Below, in pieces: positions 16,739-25,267 of a DNA stretch of 47,553 bases. The stretch is taken from contig NZ_SDWW01000038.1 in NCBI RefSeq assembly GCF_004168625.1, positions 1 through 47,553 of the forward strand, read 5' to 3'. Below the pieces are notes generated by a model, which did no database searches, was not told the DNA's origin, and was given only the letters and a program-made list of their open reading frames with translations. Each line of letters opens with the position of its first letter. The first letter of the stretch is position 1. Source of the DNA: Pengzhenrongella frigida. GTDB taxonomy: Bacteria; Actinomycetota; Actinomycetes; Actinomycetales; Cellulomonadaceae. Position numbers and translations under genes: made by a program.

Positions 16739-18337
16739 CTACTTCTCCCAGGGCGCAGCGATGGGGAAGTACCGCTCCAGGAAGTCCGTGACCCGGCGCG
16801 TGCGCTCCTCCGCGCTCACCTCAGGAAAGCTGCCGTCGTTGAGGCAGAAGAAGTCGTGCGAGCGCTTCCTCAGGAGCTGGTCGAGGCAGGCCAGACCGGA
16901 GGTGAGCGTGGTGTCCACGTACCGGACCCGGGCGTTCTCCTGGGTGACCGCGCGGCCGGTCAGCAGGGCGTAGTAGTGGTAGAGCGAGTTGGTCACCGAG
17001 ATGTTGTCCTTGGCTCGGAACCGGCTCCCGGCCGTGGCCGCGAACTCCGCGGCGAACTCCTGCTCCATCTCCAGGAGCACGCTGCGGCGCAGCGGGGTGG
17101 CGCAGTGCTCGAGGTGCCGGGTGGTGATCCGGCCGAACTTCTCCTGCAGCAGACGGCGATTGACCCGGGCCGCGTTCTCGAAGCCGCTGCGGTCCAGGTG
17201 GTTGTCGCCCAGGCCGATGCGGGTACCTGCCTGGACGAACTTCGTGATGCCGCCCGGCGAGAAGAACATGTCGGGGCCGAGCGGCCGGCCGAGGAACATG
17301 TCGTCGTTCGAGTACAAGAAGTGTTCGGACAGCCCCTCGATGTGGTGCAGCTGGGACTCGACCGCCTGCGAGTTGTGCGTCGGGAGCACCGAGACGTCCG
17401 CGAAGTGGTCCTCGCTCCGCACCAGGGTGACGCCGGGGTGGTCGGCGAGCCACTCGGGCGCCGGCGAGTCCGTCGCGATGAAGATCCGCCGGATCCACGG
17501 GGCGAACATGTAGATGGACCGCAGGGCGTACTTGAGCTCGTTGATCTGCTGGTAGCGGGCCTCGGAGTCGTCCCCCTCGCCGACGACGACGCCCTCCATC
17601 CGCAGGGCGCGCGCGGCCCGGTACTCCGGGGAGTTCCCGTCGACCCAGGAGAACACCAGGTCGATGTCGAAGTCGATGTCCGTGGCGTGGTCGGCGAACA
17701 TGTTCTCGATCGTCGGCCAGGTGCGGCCGAACCGCTCGACCGTTCCGCGGACCGCCTCGGCGGCGGGCAGCGTGCGGCGCGTGAGCGAGTTCTCGATCGG
17801 CAGGACGAGGTTCCCGTCCTCCCACGACCACAGCTCGAGCTGGACGCCCCCCGACGAGCCGTACGTGAGCCCGCCCACGGGCTCGACGCGCGGCCGGTAG
17901 AGCCGGAAGATGCGGGCCTTGCCCCCGAGGGACAGGGCGCCGTCGGAGACGAGTAGCGCCGTCTTCTTCTTCGCGTCGACGGTCATCGAGTAGAACGGTT
18001 CGTCGCGGCACGCGGCGGCGAGCACCCGGCGCAGCTCGACCCGGTCCTTCCAGTCCGCCGCGAGGACGGGGCGGCGGTCGTTGCCGCGCACCAGGAGGTA
18101 CCGGATCCCGGCCTCCTCGAGCGCGGCGCCGATGAACAGGAGGTCCTCGATCATCGCCTCGTGCGCGGTCCGATCGGTGTTCACGACCGCGAACCGGCCC
18201 TTGACCTTGACGACGTCCGCCCGGTCGGTCAGCCTCGCGACCGCGTCCGGCGAGGTGACCTCGATGACCTCGCGTGCGGGTTCTTCAGGTTCCGGCGCCC
18301 CGAAATAGACGTCGTGCAGGGCGAGCGGATCCGTGAT
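16739..18337 (-). CDS. Stealth-family sugar-phosphate transferase
   Basis: About 532 residues. The four Stealth conserved regions are recognisable: DIDLVFSWVDGNSPEY (CR1), RYQQINELKYALRSIYMFAP...IFIATD (CR2), LHHIEGLSEHFLYSNDDMFLG (CR3) and the C-terminal FFCLNDGSFPEV (CR4). Known: Stealth proteins transfer hexose-1-phosphate to build phosphodiester-linked capsule or wall polysaccharides. An N-terminal 180 residues precede CR1. Start problem: GGAGG at 18343-18347 is followed after 5 nt by ATC ACG GAT, and no ATG/GTG/TTG occurs in frame near it; the first GTG downstream is about 50 codons in. I take AUC at 18337 as start. No other capsule genes are nearby. Confidence 0.85.
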   Translation of the reverse strand: MTDPLALHDVYFGAPEPEEPAREVIEVTSPDAVARLTDRADVVKVKGRFAVVNTDRTAHEAMIEDLLFIGAALEEAGIRYLLVRGNDRRPVLAADWKDRVELRRVLAAACRDEPFYSMTVDAKKKTALLVSDGALSLGGKARIFRLYRPRVEPVGGLTYGSSGGVQLELWSWEDGNLVLPIENSLTRRTLPAAEAVRGTVERFGRTWPTIENMFADHATDIDFDIDLVFSWVDGNSPEYRAARALRMEGVVVGEGDDSEARYQQINELKYALRSIYMFAPWIRRIFIATDSPAPEWLADHPGVTLVRSEDHFADVSVLPTHNSQAVESQLHHIEGLSEHFLYSNDDMFLGRPLGPDMFFSPGGITKFVQAGTRIGLGDNHLDRSGFENAARVNRRLLQEKFGRITTRHLEHCATPLRRSVLLEMEQEFAAEFAATAGSRFRAKDNISVTNSLYHYYALLTGRAVTQENARVRYVDTTLTSGLACLDQLLRKRSHDFFCLNDGSFPEVSAEERTRRVTDFLERYFPIAAPWEK

Positions 18338-18340
18338 GGG

Positions 18341-18347
18341 GTCCTCC
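18341..18347 (-). promoter_or_regulatory. ribosome-binding site that points to an AUC start
   Basis: GGAGGAC on the minus strand; the GGAGG core is 5 nt from ATC at 18335-18337, ideal Shine-Dalgarno spacing. It is the only strong site near the N-terminus of the Stealth coding region, and it decides the start. Confidence 0.5.
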
Positions 18348-18500
18348 GAATGAGACTGACGGGCAAGGGGGCTGCGCCCATGATAGGCGCGTCCACGCGT
18401 CTCGACGGAGCCCCTCCCCCGGCCGCCAGGCCCCGCACACCACGCCCGGCGCAGGGCCGAACGGTGCGACCGGTCCGCCGCGCGAACGAGCGAGTCACAA

Positions 18501-18517
18501 CCCCACGTACCGTGGGG
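18501..18517. promoter_or_regulatory. perfect inverted repeat between Stealth gene and kinase
   Basis: CCCCAC-gtacc-GTGGGG: 6-bp arms around 5 nt, 28 bp upstream of the kinase ATG, in the 208-bp divergent region. Candidate operator. It does not match the DosR box as I know it (GGGACTTT...CCC type). Confidence 0.4.
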
Positions 18518-18545
18518 GTAGTTGAACGCGAGCGAGAGAAGCGAC

Positions 18546-20237
18546 ATGACCATCGACCAACGACCAGCGCCGGCGGGAACCTCCGACCTGTTGCGCGCGG
18601 TCCTCTCCCTCGCGGCCGACCTGGACCTTCCCAGCCTGCTCGAACGCTTCGTCGAGGCGAGCACCGAGCTGACCGGTGCGCGCTACGGGGCGATCAACAT
18701 CCTGGACGAGCACGGCGTCTCGCTGACCTTCGTGCAGAGCGGGCTGGACGACTCGATCGTCGCCCAGCTGGCCAACTCGCCGCACTCGATCGGCGTGCTC
18801 GGTCAGATTCCCGCGCACGGGGTGCTGCGCCTCGAAGACCTCACCGACCACCCCGCGTTCCAGGGGTTCCCGAGCAACCACCCGCCGATGGGCTCCTTCC
18901 TCGGCGCCGCCGTGCGCGTGCGCGAGGAGGTCTTCGGCTACCTCTACCTCTCCGAGAAGGAGGGCGGCTTCAACGAGGACGACGAGGCGGTGGTCACCGC
19001 GCTGGGGGCCGCCGTGGCCGTCGCCATCCAGAACGCGACGCTCTACGCCGACGCCGACCGGCGCCAGCACTGGCTCCAGGCGGGCCAGAAGATCACCACG
19101 ATGCTGCTCGAGGGCGCCGAGGAGGAGGAGGCCCTGCAGCAGATCGCCAGCACGGCACGGGAGATCGCGAAGGCGGACACCTCCGCGCTCGTGCTTCCCG
19201 GCCTGGGCGACAAGCTGGTCATCGAGATCGTCGACGGCCTCGCCCACGAGGAGCTGCTCGGGCTCACCATGCCGCCGGACGGGAAGTCCTGGCTCGCGTT
19301 CACCCGCGGGATCGGCGAGGTCGTCCCGTCCCTGGCCGCCGCCAAACGGCTCAGCCTGGCCCCGATGCGCAAGTTCGGACCGGCCCTGTACGCGCCGCTG
19401 CGGACCGCGGGGCACAGCGTCGGGGTGCTCGTCCTGCTGCGTCAGGTGGGTTCCCCGCCGTTCGCGCGCAGCGACCTCGTCGCGGCACAGTCGTTCGCCG
19501 CGCAGGCGGCCCTGGCCTTCGTCCTGGCGGAGGCCCGGCACGCGCAGGACGTCGCGGCGCTGCTCGACGAACGCGAGCGGATCGCCCGCGACCTGCACGA
19601 TCTGGCCATCCAGCAGCTGTTCGCCACGGGCATGCAGCTCGAGACGGTGCGCCGGCGGGCCGCGCGCGGCGTCGAGCCGGCCAACCTCACCAGCATCATC
19701 GAGGAGGCGCTCGACAGCGTGGACTCGACGGTGCGCCAGATCCGGACCATCGTGCACCAGCTGCGCGACCCGGATGCGGCCACGTCCCTGGTCGAGCGCC
19801 TGAGCCGTGAGGCGTCCCTCGCGCGCCGGGGGTTGGGGTTCGCCCCGTCGCTCGTCTTCGCGCTGGACGGCCGCGTCGTGGACTCGTCCAAGAAGGACCA
19901 CGACGCGCAGAGCGACCTCGACCGGATCGACGACGTGGTGGGTGCGGACCTGGCCGACGACGTCGTCGCGGTCGTGCGCGAAGGCCTCGCCAACGCTGCC
20001 CGGCACGCGCACTCGTCGTCCGTGGCGGTGCGGGTCGCGATCACGGGGTCAGGGCCGACGGGAACGGTCGGGATCGAGGTCGAGGACGACGGTGCCGGCC
20101 TGTCGGTCGCGCGTGACCGGCACTCCGGGACGCAGAACCTCGCCGCCCGGGCCCGTCAGCATCGCGGCACGTTCAGCCTGGGGTCGCCGCCCTCGGGCCG
20201 CGGCACGCTCCTGAGCTGGCAGGTCCCGCTCGCCTGA
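18546..20237 (+). CDS. DosS/DevS-like two-GAF sensor histidine kinase
   Basis: 563 residues, cytoplasmic. GAF-A at about 25-165, GAF-B at about 180-330, HisKA_3 dimerisation domain with phospho-acceptor His351 (RIARDLHDLAIQQLF), and HATPase at about 470-563 (VVREGLANAARHA, EDDGAGL). GAF-A keeps the region that in M. tuberculosis DosS contains haem ligand His149: here FPSNHPPM with His112, and Tyr134 in FGYLYL matches DosS Tyr171. Haem binding is therefore possible but not shown, since non-haem relatives share much of this. ATG at 18546 with GAGAAG upstream is preferred over TTG at 18522. The convergent neighbour is a DosR-like regulator, its likely partner. Confidence 0.88.
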   Translation: MTIDQRPAPAGTSDLLRAVLSLAADLDLPSLLERFVEASTELTGARYGAINILDEHGVSLTFVQSGLDDSIVAQLANSPHSIGVLGQIPAHGVLRLEDLTDHPAFQGFPSNHPPMGSFLGAAVRVREEVFGYLYLSEKEGGFNEDDEAVVTALGAAVAVAIQNATLYADADRRQHWLQAGQKITTMLLEGAEEEEALQQIASTAREIAKADTSALVLPGLGDKLVIEIVDGLAHEELLGLTMPPDGKSWLAFTRGIGEVVPSLAAAKRLSLAPMRKFGPALYAPLRTAGHSVGVLVLLRQVGSPPFARSDLVAAQSFAAQAALAFVLAEARHAQDVAALLDERERIARDLHDLAIQQLFATGMQLETVRRRAARGVEPANLTSIIEEALDSVDSTVRQIRTIVHQLRDPDAATSLVERLSREASLARRGLGFAPSLVFALDGRVVDSSKKDHDAQSDLDRIDDVVGADLADDVVAVVREGLANAARHAHSSSVAVRVAITGSGPTGTVGIEVEDDGAGLSVARDRHSGTQNLAARARQHRGTFSLGSPPSGRGTLLSWQVPLA

Positions 20238-20295
20238 CGCGATCCGCCGGGTCGAGCCTGGTCGGGCCGGGGCCAGGAGTCTCGGGCCAGCAGGG

Positions 20296-21018
20296 TCAGG
20301 AGTCGCCGGGCTCCGCGCGCCAGCCGCTGTGCTTGCGGGCCGCCACCCAGGCCGCGACCTGGGTGCGACGCTGCAGGCCCATCTTCGCCAGCAGCGAGGT
20401 GATGTGGTTCTTGACGGTCTTCTCGGCGACGCTCAGGCGCTCGGCGATCTCGCGGTTGGACAGGCCCTCGCCGATGAGGTCGAGCACCCGCAGCTCGCTC
20501 GGGGTCAGGTGCTCGGTCGGGTCGTCGTGGCCCGCCTTGTGCCGGGTGACCGTGCGCTCGTCGAGCAGCGTGCGACCCGCGGCGACCGCGCGGACGACAT
20601 CGGTGATCTCGGCCCCGCGCACGCTCTTGAGCAGGTAGGCGACCGCGCCGGCGTCGAGCGCCGCGGCCAGCGCGTCGTCGTCGTCGAACGAGGTCAGCAC
20701 GATGGCCTTCACCTCGGGCTGCGTCTCGCGGATCTTCTTCATGAGGTCGATGCCCGTGCCGTCCGGCAGCTGGAGGTCGACCAGCATGATCTGGGGGTGC
20801 ACGAGGCCCGCACGGCGCACGCCGTCGGCCACGGAGCCCGCCTCGGCGACTACGTGCATCCCCTCGGCGCGCTCGACAACCTCGGCGATTCCCCGTCGGA
20901 CGATCTCGTGATCGTCGACGATCATCACCGTGATTACGGCCGCACGGTCGGCGGAAGAGGTCAAGTTGCTGATCACCACGTCGGTATCGTAACGATCAGG
21001 AAGCGCCTTCGACGTCAT
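20296..21018 (-). CDS. LuxR/NarL-family response regulator, DosR-like
   Basis: 240 residues. Receiver domain at about 29-145: acidic pair in MIVDDHE, phospho-acceptor Asp in IMLVDLQLPDG, conserved Thr/Ser in VLTSFDDD, and Lys in AYLLKSVRG. LuxR-type HTH at about 168-230 (LTPSELRVLDLIGEGLSN, EKTVKNHITSLLAKM). The first 28 residues are an unconserved extension; ATG at 21018 has AGGGTGG upstream, and an internal GTG is possible. Convergent with the sensor kinase, separated by 58 bp. Similarity to DosR in the HTH supports a shared two-component system; its regulon cannot be seen here. Confidence 0.92.
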   Translation of the reverse strand: MTSKALPDRYDTDVVISNLTSSADRAAVITVMIVDDHEIVRRGIAEVVERAEGMHVVAEAGSVADGVRRAGLVHPQIMLVDLQLPDGTGIDLMKKIRETQPEVKAIVLTSFDDDDALAAALDAGAVAYLLKSVRGAEITDVVRAVAAGRTLLDERTVTRHKAGHDDPTEHLTPSELRVLDLIGEGLSNREIAERLSVAEKTVKNHITSLLAKMGLQRRTQVAAWVAARKHSGWRAEPGDS

Positions 21019-21079
21019 CCGCCACCCTGCCGTCCGTTTTCTTTACGTTTCTCCCCTACCGGCGGCCTACCGGCGACCG

Positions 21080-21988
21080 CTACCAGCGCCCGTTCCGCGG
21101 CCGCGGCTGACACGTCGGGCACGTGAACGACGAGCGGTTCATGAACTCGTCGCGCACCACCGGGCTCCCGCACCGCGGGCACGGCCGACCCACCTGGCCG
21201 TACACGGCCAGGGACCGGCCGAAGTAGCCGGACTGACCGTTGACGTTGACGTACAGCGCGTCGAAGCTGGTCCCGCCGACCGCCAGCGCCGCGCTCATGA
21301 CCTCGGTGGCCGAGTCGAGCACGCGCTCGACGTCGACCCGGCGCAGGGTGTCCGTCGGGCGGGCGTAGTGCAGCTGCGCCCGCCACAGCGCCTCGTCGGC
21401 GTAGATGTTGCCGATCCCGGAGACCAGCCGCTGGTCGAGCAGGGCCCGTTTGAGGCCGGTGCGACGGTGGCGCACCGCGGTGACCAGCGCGGCGCGGTCG
21501 AGGGACGGGTCGAGAAGATCACGCGCGATGTGCGCCGCGGGGCCGGGGACCACGGGCGCTGCGGACCCCCGGCCGCCCGGGGCGCCGTCGGACGTCGCCA
21601 CGAGGGGAGTCACCGCAAGGTGGCCGAACGTGCGCTGGTCGACGTAGTGCAGCTCGGAGCCGTCGTCGAGCACGAGCCGTACGCGCAGGTGCGGCGACGG
21701 CGGGGCGACGGCACCCGCCTCGCGCACGAGGAGCTGACCGCTCATCCCGAGATGCGCCATCAGCGCGGCGTCGGCGGTGGTGTCATCGAGCAGCAGCCAC
21801 AGGAACTTGCCGCGGCGGACCGCTGCCTCGAACCGCCGGCCGGTGATCGCCTCGGCGAAGCCCTGCGGACCGCCGGCGTGGTGCCGCACGCAGTACTCGC
21901 GCAACACCTCCGCATGCGCCACCGTGCGCCCCAGGACGTGCCGGGCGAGTCCGTCTCGGACGGTCTCGACCTCGGGGAGCTCGGGCAC
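21080..21988 (-). CDS. mutM: formamidopyrimidine-DNA glycosylase
   Basis: 302 residues. Removes 8-oxoguanine and other oxidised bases and nicks the abasic site. Catalytic N-terminus [14 protein letters not shown] (Pro2, Glu3), Lys in [24 protein letters not shown], helix-two-turn-helix with [13 protein letters not shown], and a four-Cys zinc finger CPRCG...CPTC at the C-terminus with the intercalating FMNRSSF. Residues about 133-150 ([16 protein letters not shown]) are an insertion relative to the usual protein. ATG follows the rnc stop by 9 nt. Confidence 0.97.
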   Translation of the reverse strand: MPELPEVETVRDGLARHVLGRTVAHAEVLREYCVRHHAGGPQGFAEAITGRRFEAAVRRGKFLWLLLDDTTADAALMAHLGMSGQLLVREAGAVAPPSPHLRVRLVLDDGSELHYVDQRTFGHLAVTPLVATSDGAPGGRGSAAPVVPGPAAHIARDLLDPSLDRAALVTAVRHRRTGLKRALLDQRLVSGIGNIYADEALWRAQLHYARPTDTLRRVDVERVLDSATEVMSAALAVGGTSFDALYVNVNGQSGYFGRSLAVYGQVGRPCPRCGSPVVRDEFMNRSSFTCPTCQPRPRNGRW

Positions 21989-21997
21989 GAGGGTGGG

Positions 21998-22711
21998 TCA
22001 GGACCCGCTGGCGCCGGCCTGCAGCACGCCGTACGCGAGCGCGGCGGCCTCCTGCTCGGCGATCTTCTTCGCGGAGCCGAGGCCGATCCCTCGCACCTCA
22101 CCCCCGACGATCGCCCGAGCGGTGAACGAGCGCTCATGATCGGGGCCGGTGCCCTCGACCTCGTACACCGGTCCGCCGAGGCCGAGCTCGGCCGCGAGCT
22201 CCTGGAGCGAGGTCTTCCAGTCCAGCCCCGCACCGAGATCGGCGGCGAGGTCGAGCGTGGGGTCCACCAGGCGTTCGACGAGCGTGCGCGCGGCCTCGAG
22301 ACCGTGCGAGAGGTAGACGGCGCCGAACACGGCTTCCATCGTGTCCGCAAGGATCGAGTCCTTGTCCCGCCCACCGGTGGTCAGCTCACCCTTGCCCAGC
22401 AGCACGAAGCTGCCCAGGCCGAGCGTGCGCGCGATCGCGGCCAGCGCACGTTGGGACACCGACGCCGCTCGCATCTTCGCGAGGTCGCCCTCCGACTGGT
22501 CCGGATGACGGCGGTACAGCGCCTCGGTGACGACCAGGCCGAGCACGGTGTCGCCGAGGAACTCGAGCCGCTCGTTGGTCGGGATGCCACCGGCCTCGTG
22601 CGCGAACGACCGATGGGTCAGTGCAAGCACGAGAAGCTCGGGGTCCAGATGGACCCCGAGCTTCTCGATGAGCTGGTCGGCCGAGACAGCGGTCACGTCA
22701 CGTGTCTGCAT
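21998..22711 (-). CDS. rnc: ribonuclease III
   Basis: 237 residues. Cleaves double-stranded RNA in rRNA precursors and some mRNAs. RNase III domain at about 12-150 with signature [14 protein letters not shown] (Glu50, Asp54) and metal ligands Asp123 and Glu126 in [13 protein letters not shown]; dsRNA-binding domain at about 162-230 ending [18 protein letters not shown]. Start ATG at 22711; GTG at 22720 (three codons upstream) is equally possible. Lies 19 nt after rpmF. Confidence 0.97.
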   Translation of the reverse strand: MQTRDVTAVSADQLIEKLGVHLDPELLVLALTHRSFAHEAGGIPTNERLEFLGDTVLGLVVTEALYRRHPDQSEGDLAKMRAASVSQRALAAIARTLGLGSFVLLGKGELTTGGRDKDSILADTMEAVFGAVYLSHGLEAARTLVERLVDPTLDLAADLGAGLDWKTSLQELAAELGLGGPVYEVEGTGPDHERSFTARAIVGGEVRGIGLGSAKKIAEQEAAALAYGVLQAGASGS

Positions 22712-22730
22712 CGGCGCCACGAGGGCTTCG

Positions 22731-22925
22731 TCAGCCGGCGTGCTCGGTGCGAACGGCCTCGGCGTACTGGCGGCCGTTGTAGTTACCGCACGTCGGGCAA
22801 GCGATGTGCGGACGGGTGTTGCCCTTGCACTGGGTGCAGGTGGTGAGCGCGGTAGCAGTGGCCTTCCACTGCGACCGACGCGCACGGGTGTTGCTGCGCG
22901 ACATCTTGCGCTTCGGAACAGCCAC
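22731..22925 (-). CDS. rpmF: 50S ribosomal protein L32
   Basis: 64 residues. [20 protein letters not shown] at the N-terminus and a four-Cys zinc site (CTQCK...CPTCG). GTG start at 22925 behind AAAGAGAG. It begins 2 nt after the yceD stop, the conserved yceD-rpmF pairing. Confidence 0.97.
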   Translation of the reverse strand: MAVPKRKMSRSNTRARRSQWKATATALTTCTQCKGNTRPHIACPTCGNYNGRQYAEAVRTEHAG

Positions 22926-22927
22926 GG

Positions 22928-23506
22928 CTAGCTCTCTTTCGTCTCGTCGAACGTACCCTGGAGCCGGTTGAGCGCGGCCCACCGAGGGTCAAGGATCTCA
23001 TGCGAATGGTCCGGGTCGTCCGCCAGGAGCGCTCCGCACTCGGAGCACAGCCCTGGGCAGTCTGGCCGGCACAACGGTCGGAACGGTAGCGCAGGCACTA
23101 CCGCATCTCGCAACGCGGGCTCGAAGTCGATCAGATCGCCCTCGAGCTCACGCACGCCCTCGAGGTCGTCCCCTTCCGCTTCCGCGATCCGGGCACGCTC
23201 CGAATAGGCGTACAGCTCCACCACCGAGACCTCGACGTCGTCGAGCACCTCTTCCAGGCAGCGCACGCACTCCCCGACCGCCCGGCCGCGAATGCTGCCG
23301 GTGACGAGGACCCCCTCCATCACGGACTCGAGCCGAAGCTCCAGCTCAAGGTCCGTACCGGTGGGAATGCTGATGATGTCGGTGCCGAGGTCCACCGGTG
23401 CCGGAATCGTGCGTTCCACCTGACGCATCGATCCCGCTCGTCGACCGAGCTCTTTGGTATCGAGCACGAACGGTGATCGGGGATCGAGGTGAGTCGGGTG
23501 CTCCAC
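22928..23506 (-). CDS. yceD: YceD/DUF177 family protein
   Basis: 192 residues. DUF177 proteins are encoded just before rpmF across bacteria and are linked to 23S rRNA accumulation or 50S assembly (known for relatives; the reaction is unknown). Seen: [18 protein letters not shown] and the Cys-rich [17 protein letters not shown] segment, a likely metal site. GTG start at 23506 with TGGAACC upstream; ATG further in (MRQVERTIP) is an alternative. Confidence 0.93.
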   Translation of the reverse strand: MEHPTHLDPRSPFVLDTKELGRRAGSMRQVERTIPAPVDLGTDIISIPTGTDLELELRLESVMEGVLVTGSIRGRAVGECVRCLEEVLDDVEVSVVELYAYSERARIAEAEGDDLEGVRELEGDLIDFEPALRDAVVPALPFRPLCRPDCPGLCSECGALLADDPDHSHEILDPRWAALNRLQGTFDETKES

Positions 23507-23520
23507 GGCGGTTCCAGACA

Positions 23521-23526
23521 AGGTTA
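23521..23526 (-). promoter_or_regulatory. candidate -10 element of yceD-rpmF
   Basis: TAACCT on the minus strand, 14 nt before the yceD start, in the 101-bp gap after sepIVA. No convincing -35; transcription would begin about 8 nt before the GTG. Confidence 0.35.
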
Positions 23527-23607
23527 GACGTTCGGCCCGTGCAAGACCTGCAGGGCCAACGGAGGATGTTACCCGGTTGCGGGTGGGCGCCCAAACGCAG
23601 CGCTCGT

Positions 23608-24126
23608 TCAGCGCGTCGGCTCGCCGCCGCCCAGGCGTCCGGCGAGCTTCGCCCGACCGGCCTGGACCTGGGCCAGCACCTTGCCAAGATCGATCTCGAA
23701 GTCGGCCAGCCGGCGGTCGCAGTAGTCGTCGGCGTCCCGTCGCAGCCCCTCCGCGACCCCTTCCGCGTCGGCGACGATCTCGCGGGCCCGCTCGCCCGCC
23801 GCGATCGTGACGTGCTCGGCGGAGACCAGCTCGGCCGCCTGGGTCCGGGCCTCCGCCAGGATCACGTCCGCCTCCCCCTGGGCGACCCCGCGCGCGGCGT
23901 CGGCGTCGGCGAGCAGCTCGTCCGCGCGGGTCAGCTGCGTCGGCAGCACCTCGTGGGCCTGGTCGAGCAGATCGAGCAGCTCGGCGCGGTTGACGAGCAC
24001 CGACGACGACATGGGCATCGACCGGGCGTGCGTGACCGCGGCGCTCAGCGCGTCGAGGATGCCGGTCAGCCCCTCGGGCTGCGTCCGGTCGAGCTCGCCG
24101 TCCTCGGCCTGGGTGTTCTCGGTCAT
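23608..24126 (-). CDS. sepIVA: SepIVA-like coiled-coil division protein
   Basis: 172 residues, mostly helical coiled coil (about 45-150; runs such as ADELLADADAARGVAQGEADVILAEA), of the DivIVA / ATP-synthase-b-like type. Known: in mycobacteria the gene next to yceD (Rv2927c) encodes SepIVA, a septation and polar-growth factor; this gene has the same neighbours. ATG overlaps the coaD stop (ATGA), so it is translated with coaD. Identification rests on coiled-coil character and synteny rather than a sharp motif. Confidence 0.8.
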   Translation of the reverse strand: MTENTQAEDGELDRTQPEGLTGILDALSAAVTHARSMPMSSSVLVNRAELLDLLDQAHEVLPTQLTRADELLADADAARGVAQGEADVILAEARTQAAELVSAEHVTIAAGERAREIVADAEGVAEGLRRDADDYCDRRLADFEIDLGKVLAQVQAGRAKLAGRLGGGEPTR

Positions 24127-24626
24127 CCGTTGCTCCCTCCGGGCGCGGGCACCTGGCCCAGCGCCGCCCGCACGACAGCCTCGACGCCGTCTGGCACGAG
24201 GTCCGCGATCGACCCACCGTGGCGGGCGACGTCCTTGACCAACGACGACGCGATGTGGCCGAGCGCGGGGTCGCCGACCACGAACACCGTCTCGACGCCG
24301 GTCTGGTGACGGTTCATGAGCGCCATGGGCAGCTCGTGATCGAAGTCCGCTCCCCCGCGCAGCCCCTTCACCACGGCGACCGCCCCGAGGTCGCGGCAGA
24401 AGTCGGTGAGCAGCCCGCCGACCAGCTCCACCCGGACCCCGTCGAGGCCGGCGAGGGCCGTGCGGGCGAGGGCGAGGCGCTGCTCGGCGGGGAGCAGGGC
24501 CTGCTTGGCCGAGTTGTGGGCGACGCCGACGACGACCTCGTCGAACAGCGCACGGGCGCGGCGTACGACGTCGAGGTGCCCGAGCGTGACCGGGTCGAAG
24601 GACCCGGGACAGACTGCGATGGTCAC
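24123..24626 (-). CDS. coaD: phosphopantetheine adenylyltransferase
   Basis: 167 residues. Makes dephospho-CoA from 4'-phosphopantetheine and ATP, the penultimate CoA step. Motifs: CPGSFDPVTLGHLDVV (TxGH at 14-17), VVKGLRGGADFDHELPMALMN, and HIASSLVKDVARHGG. GTG start at 24626; the longer frame runs into rsmD and is rejected. It follows rsmD by 14 nt, the usual pair. Confidence 0.97.
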   Translation of the reverse strand: MTIAVCPGSFDPVTLGHLDVVRRARALFDEVVVGVAHNSAKQALLPAEQRLALARTALAGLDGVRVELVGGLLTDFCRDLGAVAVVKGLRGGADFDHELPMALMNRHQTGVETVFVVGDPALGHIASSLVKDVARHGGSIADLVPDGVEAVVRAALGQVPAPGGSNG

Positions 24627-24640
24627 CTCGCCAGGGTATG

Positions 24641-25267
24641 TCAGGCGGAGGACGGAGCCGATGATCCCGGCCCGTGCGTCGCCGCCTCGTCGCCGTCGGC
24701 CGGCGAGGCGAACCAGACCACGGTGTCGCCGTACGACCGACGGTCCGTCTGCTCGAGCCCCTCGGGCCAGCGCGGCTCGGGGCTGCGCGAGGACCGTTCG
24801 ACGACGACGACGGCGCCCGCTGCGAGTGCGGGGCCCGCGTGCTGGCCGGCAGCGCCGACGAGCCCCCCGAGCACCCCGGCGAGGTCGTCCTCGGCGAGGT
24901 CGTAGGGCGGGTCGAGGAAGACGAGGTCCCACGGGGGCGCGACCGGGCGCAGCACGAACCGCTCGGCCTTCTCCGCGACCACCCGCACGCCGGTCAGCGC
25001 GAGGTCTGCGACGTTGCGACGGCACACGTCGGCCGCGGGCCGCGCCGAGTCGACCAGGGTCACGGCGGCGGCCCCCCGGCTCGCCGCCTCGAGCCCGAGC
25101 GCCCCCGACCCCGCGTACAGGTCGACGACGTGCGCGCCGTCGAGCACCCCGAGATGCGCGAGCCGCGAGAACAGCGCCTCGCGCACCCGGTCGCTCGTCG
25201 GGCGGGTGCCCGCCGGGGGAACCCGCAACGTCCGCCCACCGACGGTCCCGGCCACGATTCGTGTCAT
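24641..25267 (-). CDS. rsmD: 16S rRNA (guanine966-N2)-methyltransferase
   Basis: 208 residues. Methylates G966 of 16S rRNA on the 30S subunit. RIVAGTVGGRTLRVPP N-terminus, RPTSDRVREALFSRL, SAM motif VVDLYAGSGALGLEAASRGA, and catalytic DPPY in LVFLDPPYDL. C-terminal 12 residues are low complexity. ATG at 25267 overlaps the ABC permease stop (ATGA). Confidence 0.96.
   Translation of the reverse strand: MTRIVAGTVGGRTLRVPPAGTRPTSDRVREALFSRLAHLGVLDGAHVVDLYAGSGALGLEAASRGAAAVTLVDSARPAADVCRRNVADLALTGVRVVAEKAERFVLRPVAPPWDLVFLDPPYDLAEDDLAGVLGGLVGAAGQHAGPALAAGAVVVVERSSRSPEPRWPEGLEQTDRRSYGDTVVWFASPADGDEAATHGPGSSAPSSA

Noticed and set aside
13252-16791. 1179-codon open frame antisense to rne
   Set aside because: Composition follows GC bias opposite a real gene; no domain, no ribosome-binding site, and the sense frame has an intact RNase E/G core.
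18501-18517. DosR box
   Set aside because: The inverted repeat CCCCAC/GTGGGG does not fit the GGGACTTT...CCC consensus known to me.
20238-20295. Terminator between kinase and regulator
   Set aside because: GC-rich but no stem longer than about five pairs found.
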